From positions 124,001 through 188,000 of the forward strand of contig OX638343.1 in assembly GCA_951813075.1 (NCBI GenBank): a stretch of 64,000 nucleotides of DNA, in the 5' to 3' direction. The position numbers were made by a program, and so were the translations under genes. Shown piece after piece: positions 47,295 through 56,629 of this stretch; positions within the stretch are counted from its first letter, which is position 1, and the number at the start of each line of letters is the position of its first letter. This DNA is from Arenicellales bacterium (GTDB lineage Bacteria; Pseudomonadota; Gammaproteobacteria; Arenicellales; JAJDZL01). A model generated the notes under the pieces. The model saw only the letters and a program-made list of their open reading frames with translations, searched no databases and was not told where the DNA came from.

Positions 47295-48517
47295 ACGAGA
47301 TAATTGAAGTACACATTGATCATGGTGGTGAGACACGCCTGGTCGGCCATTGCCGTTATGTGGTCAAGGTGCGAAACCAAAGCTCGGTCTTTGAGTATGC
47401 CGATGAATGGCTGTCTTATAGTGAGGCTTTCGCGCTCGATCCAGCCAACCTGCTGCTCGACACGAACCCGGTCTACTCAAATTCTGAGAAATCAGCCTTG
47501 CCGGGTGCCATGCGCGACACTGTGCCGGAACGATGGGGTAAGAAGTTGATCCGCCGCGCATTTCGAAAGTCAGGTGAAAAGCGCTCGCTTTCAGAAATCG
47601 ACTACCTGCTGGCGATGAACGACCAGACCCGGATCGGTGCACTCCGATACAAGCGCGAAGGCGAGATCGACTTTGAATACGACATTGGCCGCAATCGGGT
47701 ACCACGGGTGACTCAGCTGCCAGCATTGCTGAATGCCGCCGATGCGGTGCAGCGCAAAACAGAAACCGCAGATGATCTGAAGCTGTTGTTGAACGAAGGT
47801 TCCCCTCTCGGAGGAGCGCGGCCGAAATCGGTCGTGGTCGACAAGAAAGGCCAGCTTGCTATCGCAAAGTTTCCGAAACCGGATGATGACCGCAGCATTC
47901 CGCACGGAGAAATCCTAGCGCTTACCTTGGCGCGGAAAGCCGGCTTGAATGTTGCGTTCGGACAGCTACAGTCTGTCGCCGGTCGACCAGTAGCGCTGAT
48001 AAAACGCTTTGATCGAGCAGGGGAGTACCGCATTCCGTTTCTATCGGCCATGAGCCTCCTGGGGCTCAATGACGGCGACATCGCGACCTACACTGATATC
48101 GCTGAGTGTGTACGAATATATTCAAGTGCACCAATCGAAGACCTGCATGAGCTTTGGCGACGCATCGTTTTTGGGGTAATGATCGGCAATCTCGACGACC
48201 ACCTGAGAAACCACGGGTTTCTCTATGAGGGGGATGGAAAGTGGCGGCTATCACCTGCTTACGATCTAAATCCTGTGCCTCTTGAGGAGAAGGTACGCGA
48301 GCTGGCAACATGGATTTCTGAAGAGGGCCCGGAAGCCAGTGTTGACCTGTCGCGCAGGGCGGCGCCGTTTTTCGCTCTCAAAGACAATCAGGCAGAACAT
48401 ATTATCGGTGAAGTGTCGCAGGCGATAGCTGGCTGGCGCGATGTTGCGCGGCAATTGAACATGACCGTCGCTGACACAGCCGCATATGCCAGCGCCTTCG
48501 ACTGCGACGGAGTCTGA
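47291..48517 (+). CDS. hipA: HipA-type serine/threonine kinase toxin
   Basis: Persistence toxin family that phosphorylates aminoacyl-tRNA synthetases. The 408-residue protein is full length: SALPGAMRDTVPERWGKKLI, GSPLGGARPKSVV (nucleotide loop), IAKFPKPDD with the lysine, VALIKRFDR, the catalytic loop GNLDDHLRNHGFL (about residue 300) and the DFG-like SPAYDLNP. All key kinase residues appear present. Its antitoxin gene directly upstream is frameshifted twice, so if HipA is expressed, it must be weakly toxic, regulated otherwise, or neutralised from elsewhere. Confidence 0.88.
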   Translation: MNEIIEVHIDHGGETRLVGHCRYVVKVRNQSSVFEYADEWLSYSEAFALDPANLLLDTNPVYSNSEKSALPGAMRDTVPERWGKKLIRRAFRKSGEKRSLSEIDYLLAMNDQTRIGALRYKREGEIDFEYDIGRNRVPRVTQLPALLNAADAVQRKTETADDLKLLLNEGSPLGGARPKSVVVDKKGQLAIAKFPKPDDDRSIPHGEILALTLARKAGLNVAFGQLQSVAGRPVALIKRFDRAGEYRIPFLSAMSLLGLNDGDIATYTDIAECVRIYSSAPIEDLHELWRRIVFGVMIGNLDDHLRNHGFLYEGDGKWRLSPAYDLNPVPLEEKVRELATWISEEGPEASVDLSRRAAPFFALKDNQAEHIIGEVSQAIAGWRDVARQLNMTVADTAAYASAFDCDGV

Positions 48518-49264
48518 AAAAGGGCGTTCATTTACGCACTGCCGATTACGATGACAGCGAAATCCAATTTTGATGCGCAACACGCCAAATTTGAACGCGT
48601 TGAGCGCCGGTGTCGGGTAATCGCAAGTGAAATTATCTGTTAAGTCTCGCTGTTGGAAACTCCAGTCATGGAGTGCAGGGTTTAATCCTGCAAGGTTGAA
48701 CACTAGAGGTTTATGTGTGCCAGAAGCATAAACGTTGTTGGGCCTCAAGTCGTCTGGTAGTCTGTTTTTTTTTGCGTGGTGGTTTCCGCGTAACAGATAA
48801 GCTGGAATGTCCGCTATATTGATCGCCCCACCTGCCTGACAGGGAATACGCCATTCTTATAGTCGCTACAATCTCTGTAGTTTAGACCCCAGCAAAGATG
48901 AGAAAATCAACTTGTTCCTTGATCGCCAACCCGACAAGCTGGTCAAAGCCTCCCAGTGGCAGTGCGCATGCGTTCGACCGCGGTTGTCAGAGTTGGTTAG
49001 CAGTCAGATATCATTCAACTCGTTTTGCGAGAGCAACCGGAAAAATTTGCTCAATATCTATATGCAGAAACCCTTTGTGCATAAGAACCGAACTTCTCGT
49101 GCAGTATTGATTCAATTGCCAATACGGGTAATTTAGGCGGACTTTCATCTGTGTCTTCTGGGACAGTTTGGTTTCGCCAGTTACCAGATTTCCGCTAAAA
49201 TGTGAACGTTTGTTTCGGAACATGCGAAACCATCCAAACACAATAGTTTCTATAGGAAAATTAC
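48518..49264. other. 747-base stretch without a recognised gene
   Basis: Short frames only (up to about 75 codons, near 48.9-49.14 kb), none with family resemblance. A small inverted repeat TGCAGG/CCTGCA around seven bases lies near 48676-48694. AGGAAA at about 49253-49258 is the ribosome site of the next gene. Confidence 0.4.
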
Positions 49265-49726
49265 ATGGACACATTTACCAGAATTTCTAAGTCGGTACTG
49301 ATTGCAGTTGGTTTGCTGATAGTCTCTTCTCAAACCTTCGCTGCGGAACCACCCGTTTTTACTGGCCGAGGTGAGTTTGCGATCAATGGGTATGATGCGG
49401 TTGCATATCACAAAGAGCAGAAACCCGTTAAAGGAGACGACAAATTTACCGTGCAATGGAATGGAGCTACATGGCGCTTCGCCAGTGACGAAAATCGCAA
49501 TCTGTTCGAATCGGACCCAGAAAGATGGGCTCCACGCTATGGAGGATATTGCGCATGGGCGGTATCCAACAATTACACCGCGAAAACCGACCCTGATGCA
49601 TGGTCAATCGTGGATGATCGACTGTATCTGAACTATAGCCGCAGTGTACGTAGAAATTGGAGCAGGGACATCCCTAGAAACATTCAACGAGCGGATGAGA
49701 ATTGGCCTGAAGTACTCAAGAAATAA
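49265..49726 (+). CDS. Exported YHS-domain protein
   Basis: A signal peptide covers residues 1-27 (LIAVGLLIVSSQTFA). The mature part of about 125 residues is a YHS-type domain: AINGYDAVAYHKEQKPVKG, WNGATWRFASDENRNLFESDPERW, PRYGGYCAWAVSNNYTAKTDPDAW and IVDDRLYLNYSRSV. YHS domains occur in metal-handling proteins; the cysteine in GGYC and several histidines could bind metal, but the function of this group is not established. It stands alone. Confidence 0.87.
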   Translation: MDTFTRISKSVLIAVGLLIVSSQTFAAEPPVFTGRGEFAINGYDAVAYHKEQKPVKGDDKFTVQWNGATWRFASDENRNLFESDPERWAPRYGGYCAWAVSNNYTAKTDPDAWSIVDDRLYLNYSRSVRRNWSRDIPRNIQRADENWPEVLKK

Positions 49727-50675
49727 ATGATTGTGTAGTGCTCGAATCCTTATACACAAGAGCTAAAGTTTTTGGCATATTTTGGTAGTTTAGCTCCTGT
49801 TCAGAACTGAGGAGATTCACACAAACGTCTGATTTGGCAACGGTGACTGTTCTTGCGTTCCAGGTCTATAAACGCAAATTAGTTGAACTGTCTTCTGCAT
49901 ACATCACAGAAGGCAGTTCTTCTAGAAAAGCAGTCGTATCGATGGAACATTAAGCCATGTGGTACGGTTTCCAAATGCTGGACAAGCCGCGTGAAAAGTG
50001 ACTGCTTCCGATAGTTGTCGAATTTCTTCGTCCTAGTACGCTTTCTTTTTTAATTGGTTATTCCAGTCGATACTGCATTACTATCGTTCCAGTAAATTGA
50101 GTTTTGAAGCACGACTACGAATTCGCTAGGCTTATTTGCGAGTCAAAGTGTTGGGGAACAGTGACCGACGATACTCAACTACGCAGGAAATGGCAATTTT
50201 GATCGTACGGAGTCGAAAATTGACAGGACTCGATGATCAGTCCGTTTTTGAAGAATGATAGTGAGAGATTAAAAATTTTACTGGAATTTCAAAAAATGAT
50301 CTTCAAGCTGGAGTAATAGTTCAACCTACTCACTAAACGAGGTAAAGCGTCACTGCAAATCGCAAAGGACGGATAAAGAAACCAAAATATTGAGATAATT
50401 CTTTAATCGAGTATTAAATTATCTTGCATCAATATATATAGATAATTCGATTATGCAATTTATTGACCGCTCAATTGAAGATAGAATCGTTAACTCGCTA
50501 ACGACATTTCCTGTTCAGTTTTTTTGCTACTATGACGGATATATTGAGTGTCAAACGCTGTAATATCATATATGCCAATCAAGTTCAATCTAATTCCAAA
50601 CGGGTATTTTTGAAAGCGTGGTGAATGTCTATGCGACGATTGCAGAAAATAATATTCAACTGAACACTCCCGGAC
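49727..50675. other. 949-base AT-rich stretch, no gene recognised
   Basis: Frequent stops in all frames. One long hairpin is listed separately. The right end is strongly AT-rich and may hold the promoter of the hydrolase gene. Confidence 0.45.
49885..49919 (+). terminator. 13-bp hairpin downstream of the YHS gene
   Basis: GAACTGTCTTCTG and CAGAAGGCAGTTC pair over 13 positions (one G-U) around nine bases, followed by TTCT. It is about 160 bases after the YHS stop. Possible terminator; no long U-run. Confidence 0.35.
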
Positions 50676-50699
50676 TTGAATTCAATATTGACGACTTCC

Positions 50700-51791
50700 A
50701 TGATGCATTCTCAAAGGTGGTTTTACGGAATACATATACTATGTGATCAAGCACGGTGTGTGACGTGGAAAAGCGTTGGTCATGTCATATTGTTATCTAG
50801 CGTCGTCCTCTTTGCAATTTCGGCAAATCCCTCAAAAGGAGCTGGATTTCGGGAATTTACAGATGTTGGTTTGCAATTTGGTGTTTGGTATCCAACTGAT
50901 GTTCCTACAACTTTACAACGTCTGGGTCCGTTTGAGGCAGACATTGCGCGCAATGCACCACCGCGATTAGGTAAATTTCCCGTCGTGATGTTGTCGCACG
51001 GCAATGGCGGGAGGTATCGTAACCACTACCTGACGGCGCAAGCACTGGTACGTGCAGGATTTGTTGTAATTGCGCCGGATCATCAGGCGGATTTCTTGAT
51101 TGGCGGGCAGAAAACCGCGGCGGCGCTTGATTATCGATATCTCGAATTGTTTCGTGCGCTGAAAATTGCGCGATCAGATTCAATACTTGGACCGTCTTTA
51201 TCTGACGGTCCAGTTAGTGGAGTAGGATATTCGTTGGGCGGTGCAACGGTTTTACTCGCTGCTGGTGCAGTTTTTGACAGTGAGATTACGGAACGCCATT
51301 GTGCAGAATACGAAATTCAAGATCCCGAGTTTTGCGATGACCCAGGTATCATTTCTCGTATCATTTCTCGTTTCATTTCTCGTTTCATTCCATCGTCTGA
51401 CTTTGATCCGACTCTGCTGCGCCCAACTTCTGACCCCTTCAAGCACACGGCATTTATTACTGGCGACCTAGTATTGGTAGCGCCAATTTATCAGGGGCTT
51501 GATGTTGGGTCTATGTCGAGCTTTGAAAGCCTTACGATTATTGCAATCAACGCCGATCAGATCGCGCAACCGAGGTTCCACGCCAAACCATTGCAGGAAG
51601 CACTTGCCGAAACAGATTCGGTAAGATATGCAACCATTGAAGGACATCACTACGCTTTCATCGCGCCGTTTCCTGATTGGCTTACATCGAAGGAAGACAT
51701 CCCGGTGGCTAAAGACCCAAAGGGTTTTAATCGTCGCGAATTTATCAACAAAACAAATGCGTTAATCGTGAGAGCGCTTACGTCGGAATGA
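50700..51791 (+). CDS. Secreted or membrane-anchored alpha/beta hydrolase (dienelactone hydrolase-like)
   Basis: Serine hydrolase of about 363 residues. A hydrophobic segment (HVILLSSVVLFAISA) near residues 28-42 after a basic stretch suggests export or anchoring. Catalytic features: oxyanion region VVMLSHGNGG, nucleophile elbow GVGYSLGGA near residue 170, and GHHYAFIAPF for the histidine near residue 318. The frame can also begin with TTG at 50676. A 12-base tandem repeat at about 51348-51390 encodes repeated (I/F)ISR. The substrate is unknown. Confidence 0.8.
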   Translation: MMHSQRWFYGIHILCDQARCVTWKSVGHVILLSSVVLFAISANPSKGAGFREFTDVGLQFGVWYPTDVPTTLQRLGPFEADIARNAPPRLGKFPVVMLSHGNGGRYRNHYLTAQALVRAGFVVIAPDHQADFLIGGQKTAAALDYRYLELFRALKIARSDSILGPSLSDGPVSGVGYSLGGATVLLAAGAVFDSEITERHCAEYEIQDPEFCDDPGIISRIISRFISRFIPSSDFDPTLLRPTSDPFKHTAFITGDLVLVAPIYQGLDVGSMSSFESLTIIAINADQIAQPRFHAKPLQEALAETDSVRYATIEGHHYAFIAPFPDWLTSKEDIPVAKDPKGFNRREFINKTNALIVRALTSE

Positions 51792-51941
51792 AATTCTCAT
51801 GGAGAGAGAAAACCTTATTGTTTCACGCCCGAAAATCTATTGAAGAAAAATTGCTTGAATAATTCAAGAAACAGACTGCATATCATTCGCTAATGTGCGA
51901 AATCGAAAATCTGCTCAGCGCGACTGCTCAAATTCGCATTT

Positions 51942-52910
51942 TCAGACCAGCCTGTCCCCCGGTTCATCTTGGCGAAAGAAGGCGTCAAGGTTGTCGAGCG
52001 CGCGAAATCCCATGGCATCGCGAGTTTCAAAAGTCGCGCTTCCTATATGAGGAAGCATGAAGATGTTTTGATGATTCGAGAACTTCCGATTGCCACCAGG
52101 TTCTATTTCAAAACAGTCAAGACCTGCAGCAGCTAGCTTGGCACCATCGAGTGCTTCAAGCAAAGCGCTTTCGTCTACAAGAGCGCCTCGAGCGCAGTTG
52201 ACGAGTATGGCATTGTCAGGCAGCAGGGACAATGTCCTTTGGCTCATCAGTCCATTGGTTTGGGGTGTTGCTGGACAGTGCAAAGACAGGACATCTGCGA
52301 CTTTGAGAAGGGAGTCAAGGGTTTCATGATAAACAGCACCTCGTTCCAGCTCCGGGTCAAGACGTCTACGATTGTGATAGTGAATCTGCATGTCAAAGCC
52401 AGCCGCTCGTTTGGCGACCACTTGGCCGACTCGTCCCATGCCTACGATGCCCAGTCTTTTGCCGGTCACCTGATGTCCGACCATAAAAGACGGACTCCAA
52501 CTATTCCATTGTCCAGTTCTCACCAGGGTGTCACCTTCAACTGCACGTCTTGCCGCTCCGAGCATCAAAAGTATCGCAATCTCAGCGGTTGCATCTGAAA
52601 GTACATCTGGCGTGTTCGTGACAACAATACCGCGCTTTGCCAGTGCTTCGAGATCACAATGATCCACACCTACAGAGTGATTTGCGATGATCTTTAGCCG
52701 ATCGCCAAATTGATCGACAACCTCGCGAGAGAATATTTCTGAATGGCAGGGAAGTATTGCATCAACTTTGAAACTCATCTCGATGATTCGCTCCTTGGAT
52801 GCAGGCATATCTTCGGGTTCCAGAATCGTATCGTAGTCGCGTACCGCACGCGCCTCGGTTTTGTCCGAAAGTTTTCTTGTAATCCAGAGAACTGGACGCT
52901 TATGAATCAC
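51942..52910 (-). CDS. D-2-hydroxyacid dehydrogenase (glyoxylate/hydroxypyruvate reductase-like)
   Basis: NAD(P)-dependent reduction of a 2-oxo acid. The 322 residues include the Rossmann motif GIVGMGRVGQVVAKRA near residue 152 followed by HYHNRRR (basic residues that suit NADP), catalytic Arg in VNCARGALVDE, Glu in GLDCFEIEP and His in LPHIGSATFETRD. It is the last gene of the minus-strand TRAP/amidase run. Given the TakP-like binding protein, its substrate may be the imported acid; this is inference. Confidence 0.88.
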   Translation of the reverse strand: MIHKRPVLWITRKLSDKTEARAVRDYDTILEPEDMPASKERIIEMSFKVDAILPCHSEIFSREVVDQFGDRLKIIANHSVGVDHCDLEALAKRGIVVTNTPDVLSDATAEIAILLMLGAARRAVEGDTLVRTGQWNSWSPSFMVGHQVTGKRLGIVGMGRVGQVVAKRAAGFDMQIHYHNRRRLDPELERGAVYHETLDSLLKVADVLSLHCPATPQTNGLMSQRTLSLLPDNAILVNCARGALVDESALLEALDGAKLAAAGLDCFEIEPGGNRKFSNHQNIFMLPHIGSATFETRDAMGFRALDNLDAFFRQDEPGDRLV

Positions 52911-52944
52911 GGGCTGAAGGTTTGAACTGAATGCTCAGGGATGG

Positions 52945-53163
52945 CTACCCTGAATTTCCATTCTTTTCTTTTTTGCGGACGCACTCATCCCAATAATCGT
53001 AGGCAGCCATTGGAAGGATGAAAGCAATAATGAAAACGAAAGGCAAACCACCCCAGAAGCCGGCAAATCCCGTTGAGATACTGTGAGACAGTCCAGTCAC
53101 AAAGACGACAAACACGATCAGGCCAAATAATCCAGTGATAATCTGTAGGGGTTTCGGAAGCAT
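52945..53163 (-). CDS. Small membrane protein
   Basis: A 72-residue protein with two hydrophobic helices (ITGLFGLIVFVVFVTGLSH and GLPFVFIIAFILPMAAYDYW) and a charged end (DECVRKKEKNGNSG). I do not recognise the family. It lies 32 bases after the amidase stop and 34 bases before the dehydrogenase start on the same strand, so it is probably real and co-transcribed. Confidence 0.6.
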   Translation of the reverse strand: MLPKPLQIITGLFGLIVFVVFVTGLSHSISTGFAGFWGGLPFVFIIAFILPMAAYDYWDECVRKKEKNGNSG

Positions 53164-53195
53164 ATTCGTAGTTTAGTGAATTTGTTGAATTTAGG

Positions 53196-54533
53196 TTAGG
53201 ATTCTTCAGATAGCAAACCAAGCAGCCAACGTGCAGTTCTGAACAGTCGATCATCCTGTTCCGCCGCGCCTACCAACTGTAGTCCTATAGGCATGTGGTT
53301 TTCACCGACCAATACCGGTATGGAAATGCTAGGCAAACCAGCGAGCGTCCATATAGTGGAACAGCAAGAATCTCCGGTTCCTTCACCAAATTTTGGTGCA
53401 ATTCCTGGAGCCGCAGGCGTCAGCACCGCATCATAGTCATTAAAGAACTCTGAAAACCAATCAACTGATCCGTGCATAGCTTCCATCGCGTCATTGTACT
53501 CTTGGTCTGTAATTTGTTCAATTTCACGAATCGAAGCGCGAATGGTGTGGCTTAGATGTTGGGAATCAATTAACTTCAGTTCTTCAAGAGAGCGGTAAAG
53601 TTCATAACCGTATATTCTGCGCAAGCTTCCGATCAAACCGACAAAGGAGTTGGGAGCAGGAATTCGATCTACTTGCTTTCCGAGACAGTCGATAAGTTCA
53701 TCGATTCCAGCGGATAGCGCCGCGGAATACCGAGATTCGTAGGGTAAATCGAACCAGGCGAAAACCGGTTCAATTGGTGGATCAGACTCGTACCCTCCAA
53801 GAGTATCCGGTCGAGGACGAAGAAAACACAAATCGTCAGAAGCATCATATCCGCCCAGCACGTTTCCCAATAACGCCAGATCTCCGAGATCAAGGGCGAA
53901 CATCCCCACCTGATCCAAGTGAAGGGAAGTCTTCAATGCTCCTCTTCTGGAGATTACGCCGCGCGAGGGTTTGTAGCCGTAGACCCCGCAGTAGGATGCA
54001 GATTTGATCACCGAACCATCAGTCTGACTTCCGATCGCAAGTGGAACCTGGCCTGCAGCAACAGCCGCCGCCGATCCACTGGAAGAACCGCCAGGACCAT
54101 ACTCTGTGTTTCTGGGATTGCGTGTGTTCGGAGGATGTACATACGCCAACTCAGCCGTTGCGGTTTTGCCCAGAATCACCGCACCCGCTTCGCGCAGTTT
54201 TTCAACAACAGCCGAGTCCTTTCCGAGACATCTGTCGGCGAAAGCTGCGCACCCCATTTGTGTTGGATAATCGACTGTATCGAAAATATCCTTGATACCG
54301 ACTGGTATTCCATGCAGAACTCCGGTTGGCATTCCTTTTTTTCGCAGTTGATCAAGGCTTTGAGCCTGGTTGATTGCATTGCGCTGATTGATATTTACCC
54401 AGGCATTGATGTCACTATCGGTTTGGTCAATCGTATCGAGGTAGTGTCGAACGAGTTTTTCGGAAGAAATAACGCCTTGCAGCATTAGATCAATATACTG
54501 TCTGGCTGTTCTTATATTCTCGTGCATGATCAT
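53196..54533 (-). CDS. Amidase (amidase signature family)
   Basis: Hydrolyses a carboxamide. The Ser-cisSer-Lys triad is visible: Lys in GIPVGIKDIFDT near residue 75, cis-Ser and nucleophile in GPGGSSSGSAAAVAAGQVPL at about 148-152, with GSQTDGSVIKSASYCGV. The product has about 445 residues. Start codon choice is open: GTG at 54545, ATG at 54533 or ATG at 54527; CAGGTG precedes the middle one at fair spacing. Sitting between dctM and the dehydrogenase, it may release an acid from an amide brought in by the transporter. Similar to GatA but lacking GatB and GatC neighbours. Confidence 0.87.
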   Translation of the reverse strand: MIMHENIRTARQYIDLMLQGVISSEKLVRHYLDTIDQTDSDINAWVNINQRNAINQAQSLDQLRKKGMPTGVLHGIPVGIKDIFDTVDYPTQMGCAAFADRCLGKDSAVVEKLREAGAVILGKTATAELAYVHPPNTRNPRNTEYGPGGSSSGSAAAVAAGQVPLAIGSQTDGSVIKSASYCGVYGYKPSRGVISRRGALKTSLHLDQVGMFALDLGDLALLGNVLGGYDASDDLCFLRPRPDTLGGYESDPPIEPVFAWFDLPYESRYSAALSAGIDELIDCLGKQVDRIPAPNSFVGLIGSLRRIYGYELYRSLEELKLIDSQHLSHTIRASIREIEQITDQEYNDAMEAMHGSVDWFSEFFNDYDAVLTPAAPGIAPKFGEGTGDSCCSTIWTLAGLPSISIPVLVGENHMPIGLQLVGAAEQDDRLFRTARWLLGLLSEES

Positions 54534-54554
54534 CGACCAGAGCACCTGTGTTGA

Positions 54555-55922
54555 TCAGGGAATATACGGACCAAATAGATAATCGGGAAACCAAAGAGCC
54601 AATTCCGGAAACATATACATCAGGAACATCGCAAAAATTACGATTCCAAGATACGGCATGATTCCTTTGAAAATTTCAACTAGTTCAATGTCCTTTTTCA
54701 ATACACCTTTCAGGTAGTATGCTGACATCGCCATTGGAGGTGTTAGAAATGAGGTCTGCAAATTCAACGCGACCAGCATGGCGAAAAAGTAAGGGTTCAC
54801 GTCAAACGTAGCCAGCATTGGCAAGAATATCGGGACAAAAATGATGAGTATTTCCGACCATTCCAGTGGCCAGCCCAGTAAGAAAATGATCAACTGCACA
54901 AGAATCAGAAACTGCCACGGTTGAAGATTTAATGCAAGAACCCAGTGCTCAATGATGTCATGACCACCCAAGTAGGAGAATACAGACGCAAATGTCCATG
55001 ATCCCACAAACATCCAACATACCATTGCTGTCGCTTTCGCAGTCAGAAAGACCGACTCTTTGACTTTTTGCCAAGTCAGTGAGCGGTATGCAGTGGCTAG
55101 AACCAGACCACCCAAGGCACCCATTGCTGCGGCTTCAGCGGGTGTCGCCAATCCACCCAATATTGAACCCAATACCAACATGATTAGGACAGTTAGCGGT
55201 ACAAATGACACCAATAGCTGTATGTAAATTTCGGTACGAGATACGCTGTCGTCGTAATCGGGCCGCGGTGCGATTTGCGGATTTATGAATGCTCTGATCA
55301 ACACGTAGACAATATAGAGGCTCGCCAGCAGCAATCCAGGGAACACAGCGGCTGCGTAAAGTCGAAGCGGTGAGAGTTCAGCGATCGCTGCGTAAACGAT
55401 CAGCATAATGGACGGGGGAATTAAAATTCCAAGCGTTCCTCCGGCGCAGATTACGCCGGCGCTGAAATCCTTTCTATAGGCAGCTTTCGCCATTGCCGGG
55501 AAAGCGAGTAGTCCCATCAATGTCACCACTGCACCGACTATTCCACTTGCAGTTGAAAAGACGGTGCATGTTATCAATGCAGCGATTGCCATGGAACCGG
55601 GAAGATTCCGTGCTGCCAGCTGAAGTGACGAAAAAAGTCTGTTGACGATGTTCGCCCTCTCTACAACGTAGCCCATAAACAAGAATAGCGGTATAGCCAC
55701 GAGAGTATCGTTCTCCATGACAGAATAAGTATTCTGGTTCAGGAGATAGAAGATTTGGTTGTTAAACGCGTCGGCAATAACCTTCACCGACCCAGCTTGA
55801 TGATAGGCGAAATAGCCAAAGCCGACACCCATGGCGATTAACGTGAACGCGATGGGAAAGCCAAGCATTACCAGGACTATAAATAGTCCGAGCATCATGA
55901 TTGCGACTTCTGGATTAGTCAT
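54555..55922 (-). CDS. TRAP transporter large permease, DctM type
   Basis: The twelve-helix subunit that couples sodium to solute import. The 455 residues contain MLGLFIVLVMLGFPIAFTL, AIPLFLFMGYVVERANI, TASGIVGAVVTLMGLLAFPAM, GGTLGILIPPSIMLIVYAAI and a C-terminal set of helices. It follows dctQ by 70 bases. Sequence features (long loop FNNQIFYLLNQNTYSVMEND) resemble the TakP/FcbT-type group. Confidence 0.92.
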   Translation of the reverse strand: MTNPEVAIMMLGLFIVLVMLGFPIAFTLIAMGVGFGYFAYHQAGSVKVIADAFNNQIFYLLNQNTYSVMENDTLVAIPLFLFMGYVVERANIVNRLFSSLQLAARNLPGSMAIAALITCTVFSTASGIVGAVVTLMGLLAFPAMAKAAYRKDFSAGVICAGGTLGILIPPSIMLIVYAAIAELSPLRLYAAAVFPGLLLASLYIVYVLIRAFINPQIAPRPDYDDSVSRTEIYIQLLVSFVPLTVLIMLVLGSILGGLATPAEAAAMGALGGLVLATAYRSLTWQKVKESVFLTAKATAMVCWMFVGSWTFASVFSYLGGHDIIEHWVLALNLQPWQFLILVQLIIFLLGWPLEWSEILIIFVPIFLPMLATFDVNPYFFAMLVALNLQTSFLTPPMAMSAYYLKGVLKKDIELVEIFKGIMPYLGIVIFAMFLMYMFPELALWFPDYLFGPYIP

Positions 55923-55992
55923 ATTAGTAGTGTTGTTGAATTAGGTCTGAACGACCAAGGATGAACCAAACATCCATGATTCTTTCGAAATA

Positions 55993-56544
55993 CTAAGTCA
56001 GCATTTCCTCGGCTTCTTTGACGTCATCCAGTCGTTCGAGCCATTCCCCGCTCCGCATGGCTTTCCAGCATCGCAGGATTTCAGCGATGCCTTGAATAAT
56101 CAGCAATCCGCCTGCCACTGGAATGAGTGTTTTGAAATAGTAAATTTGAATGCGTGCAGGACTATTCCAGCTGACTTCCTTGTATCTCCACGAATCGGCA
56201 GCGATTTCTGTACCAAACCAAAATAGTGCAAGCATGCCTGGAAAGAAAAACAGAATGTAAAGAATAAAGTCTATGGTTGCCTGAATTCGAACGGGAAACA
56301 ATCGATATACGACATCACCGCGCACGTGACTGTCTTGCGCTAATGCGTAGGCACCTGCCATGAGGAACAATGCTCCATACATTTGCACCATCATGTCGAA
56401 AGCCCAAACGGTCGGGGCATTCAGGACATAACGGACAAACACTTCATAGGAGACCGAAAATGTGAGTATGAGAATACACCATCCGAAAGCTCTACCCACC
56501 CACACACTAATGCTCTCTATGGTGTGTATTAACTTGGTGACCAA
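55993..56544 (-). CDS. TRAP transporter small permease, DctQ type
   Basis: The four-helix partner of DctM. In 183 residues the helices are at about 15-35, 48-68, 90-110 and 133-155; RYVLNAPTVWAFDM is the conserved family region, and AQDSHVRGDVVYR is typical. It lies between dctP and dctM as usual. Confidence 0.9.
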   Translation of the reverse strand: MVTKLIHTIESISVWVGRAFGWCILILTFSVSYEVFVRYVLNAPTVWAFDMMVQMYGALFLMAGAYALAQDSHVRGDVVYRLFPVRIQATIDFILYILFFFPGMLALFWFGTEIAADSWRYKEVSWNSPARIQIYYFKTLIPVAGGLLIIQGIAEILRCWKAMRSGEWLERLDDVKEAEEMLT

Positions 56545-56629
56545 ATCATGTCTCCAATAATTTCGGAATGAAGTAGTAGCGGGGGTCTAATGAATGACCC
56601 CCGCCACAATTGATAATGAAACTTCTGAA

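Noticed and set aside
48898-49136. Two overlapping short frames of about 70 codons
   Set aside because: Mutually exclusive frames without motifs or ribosome sites; more likely noise.
51348-51390. CRISPR-like repeats
   Set aside because: Units are 12 bases, directly tandem without spacers, and lie in frame inside a coding sequence.
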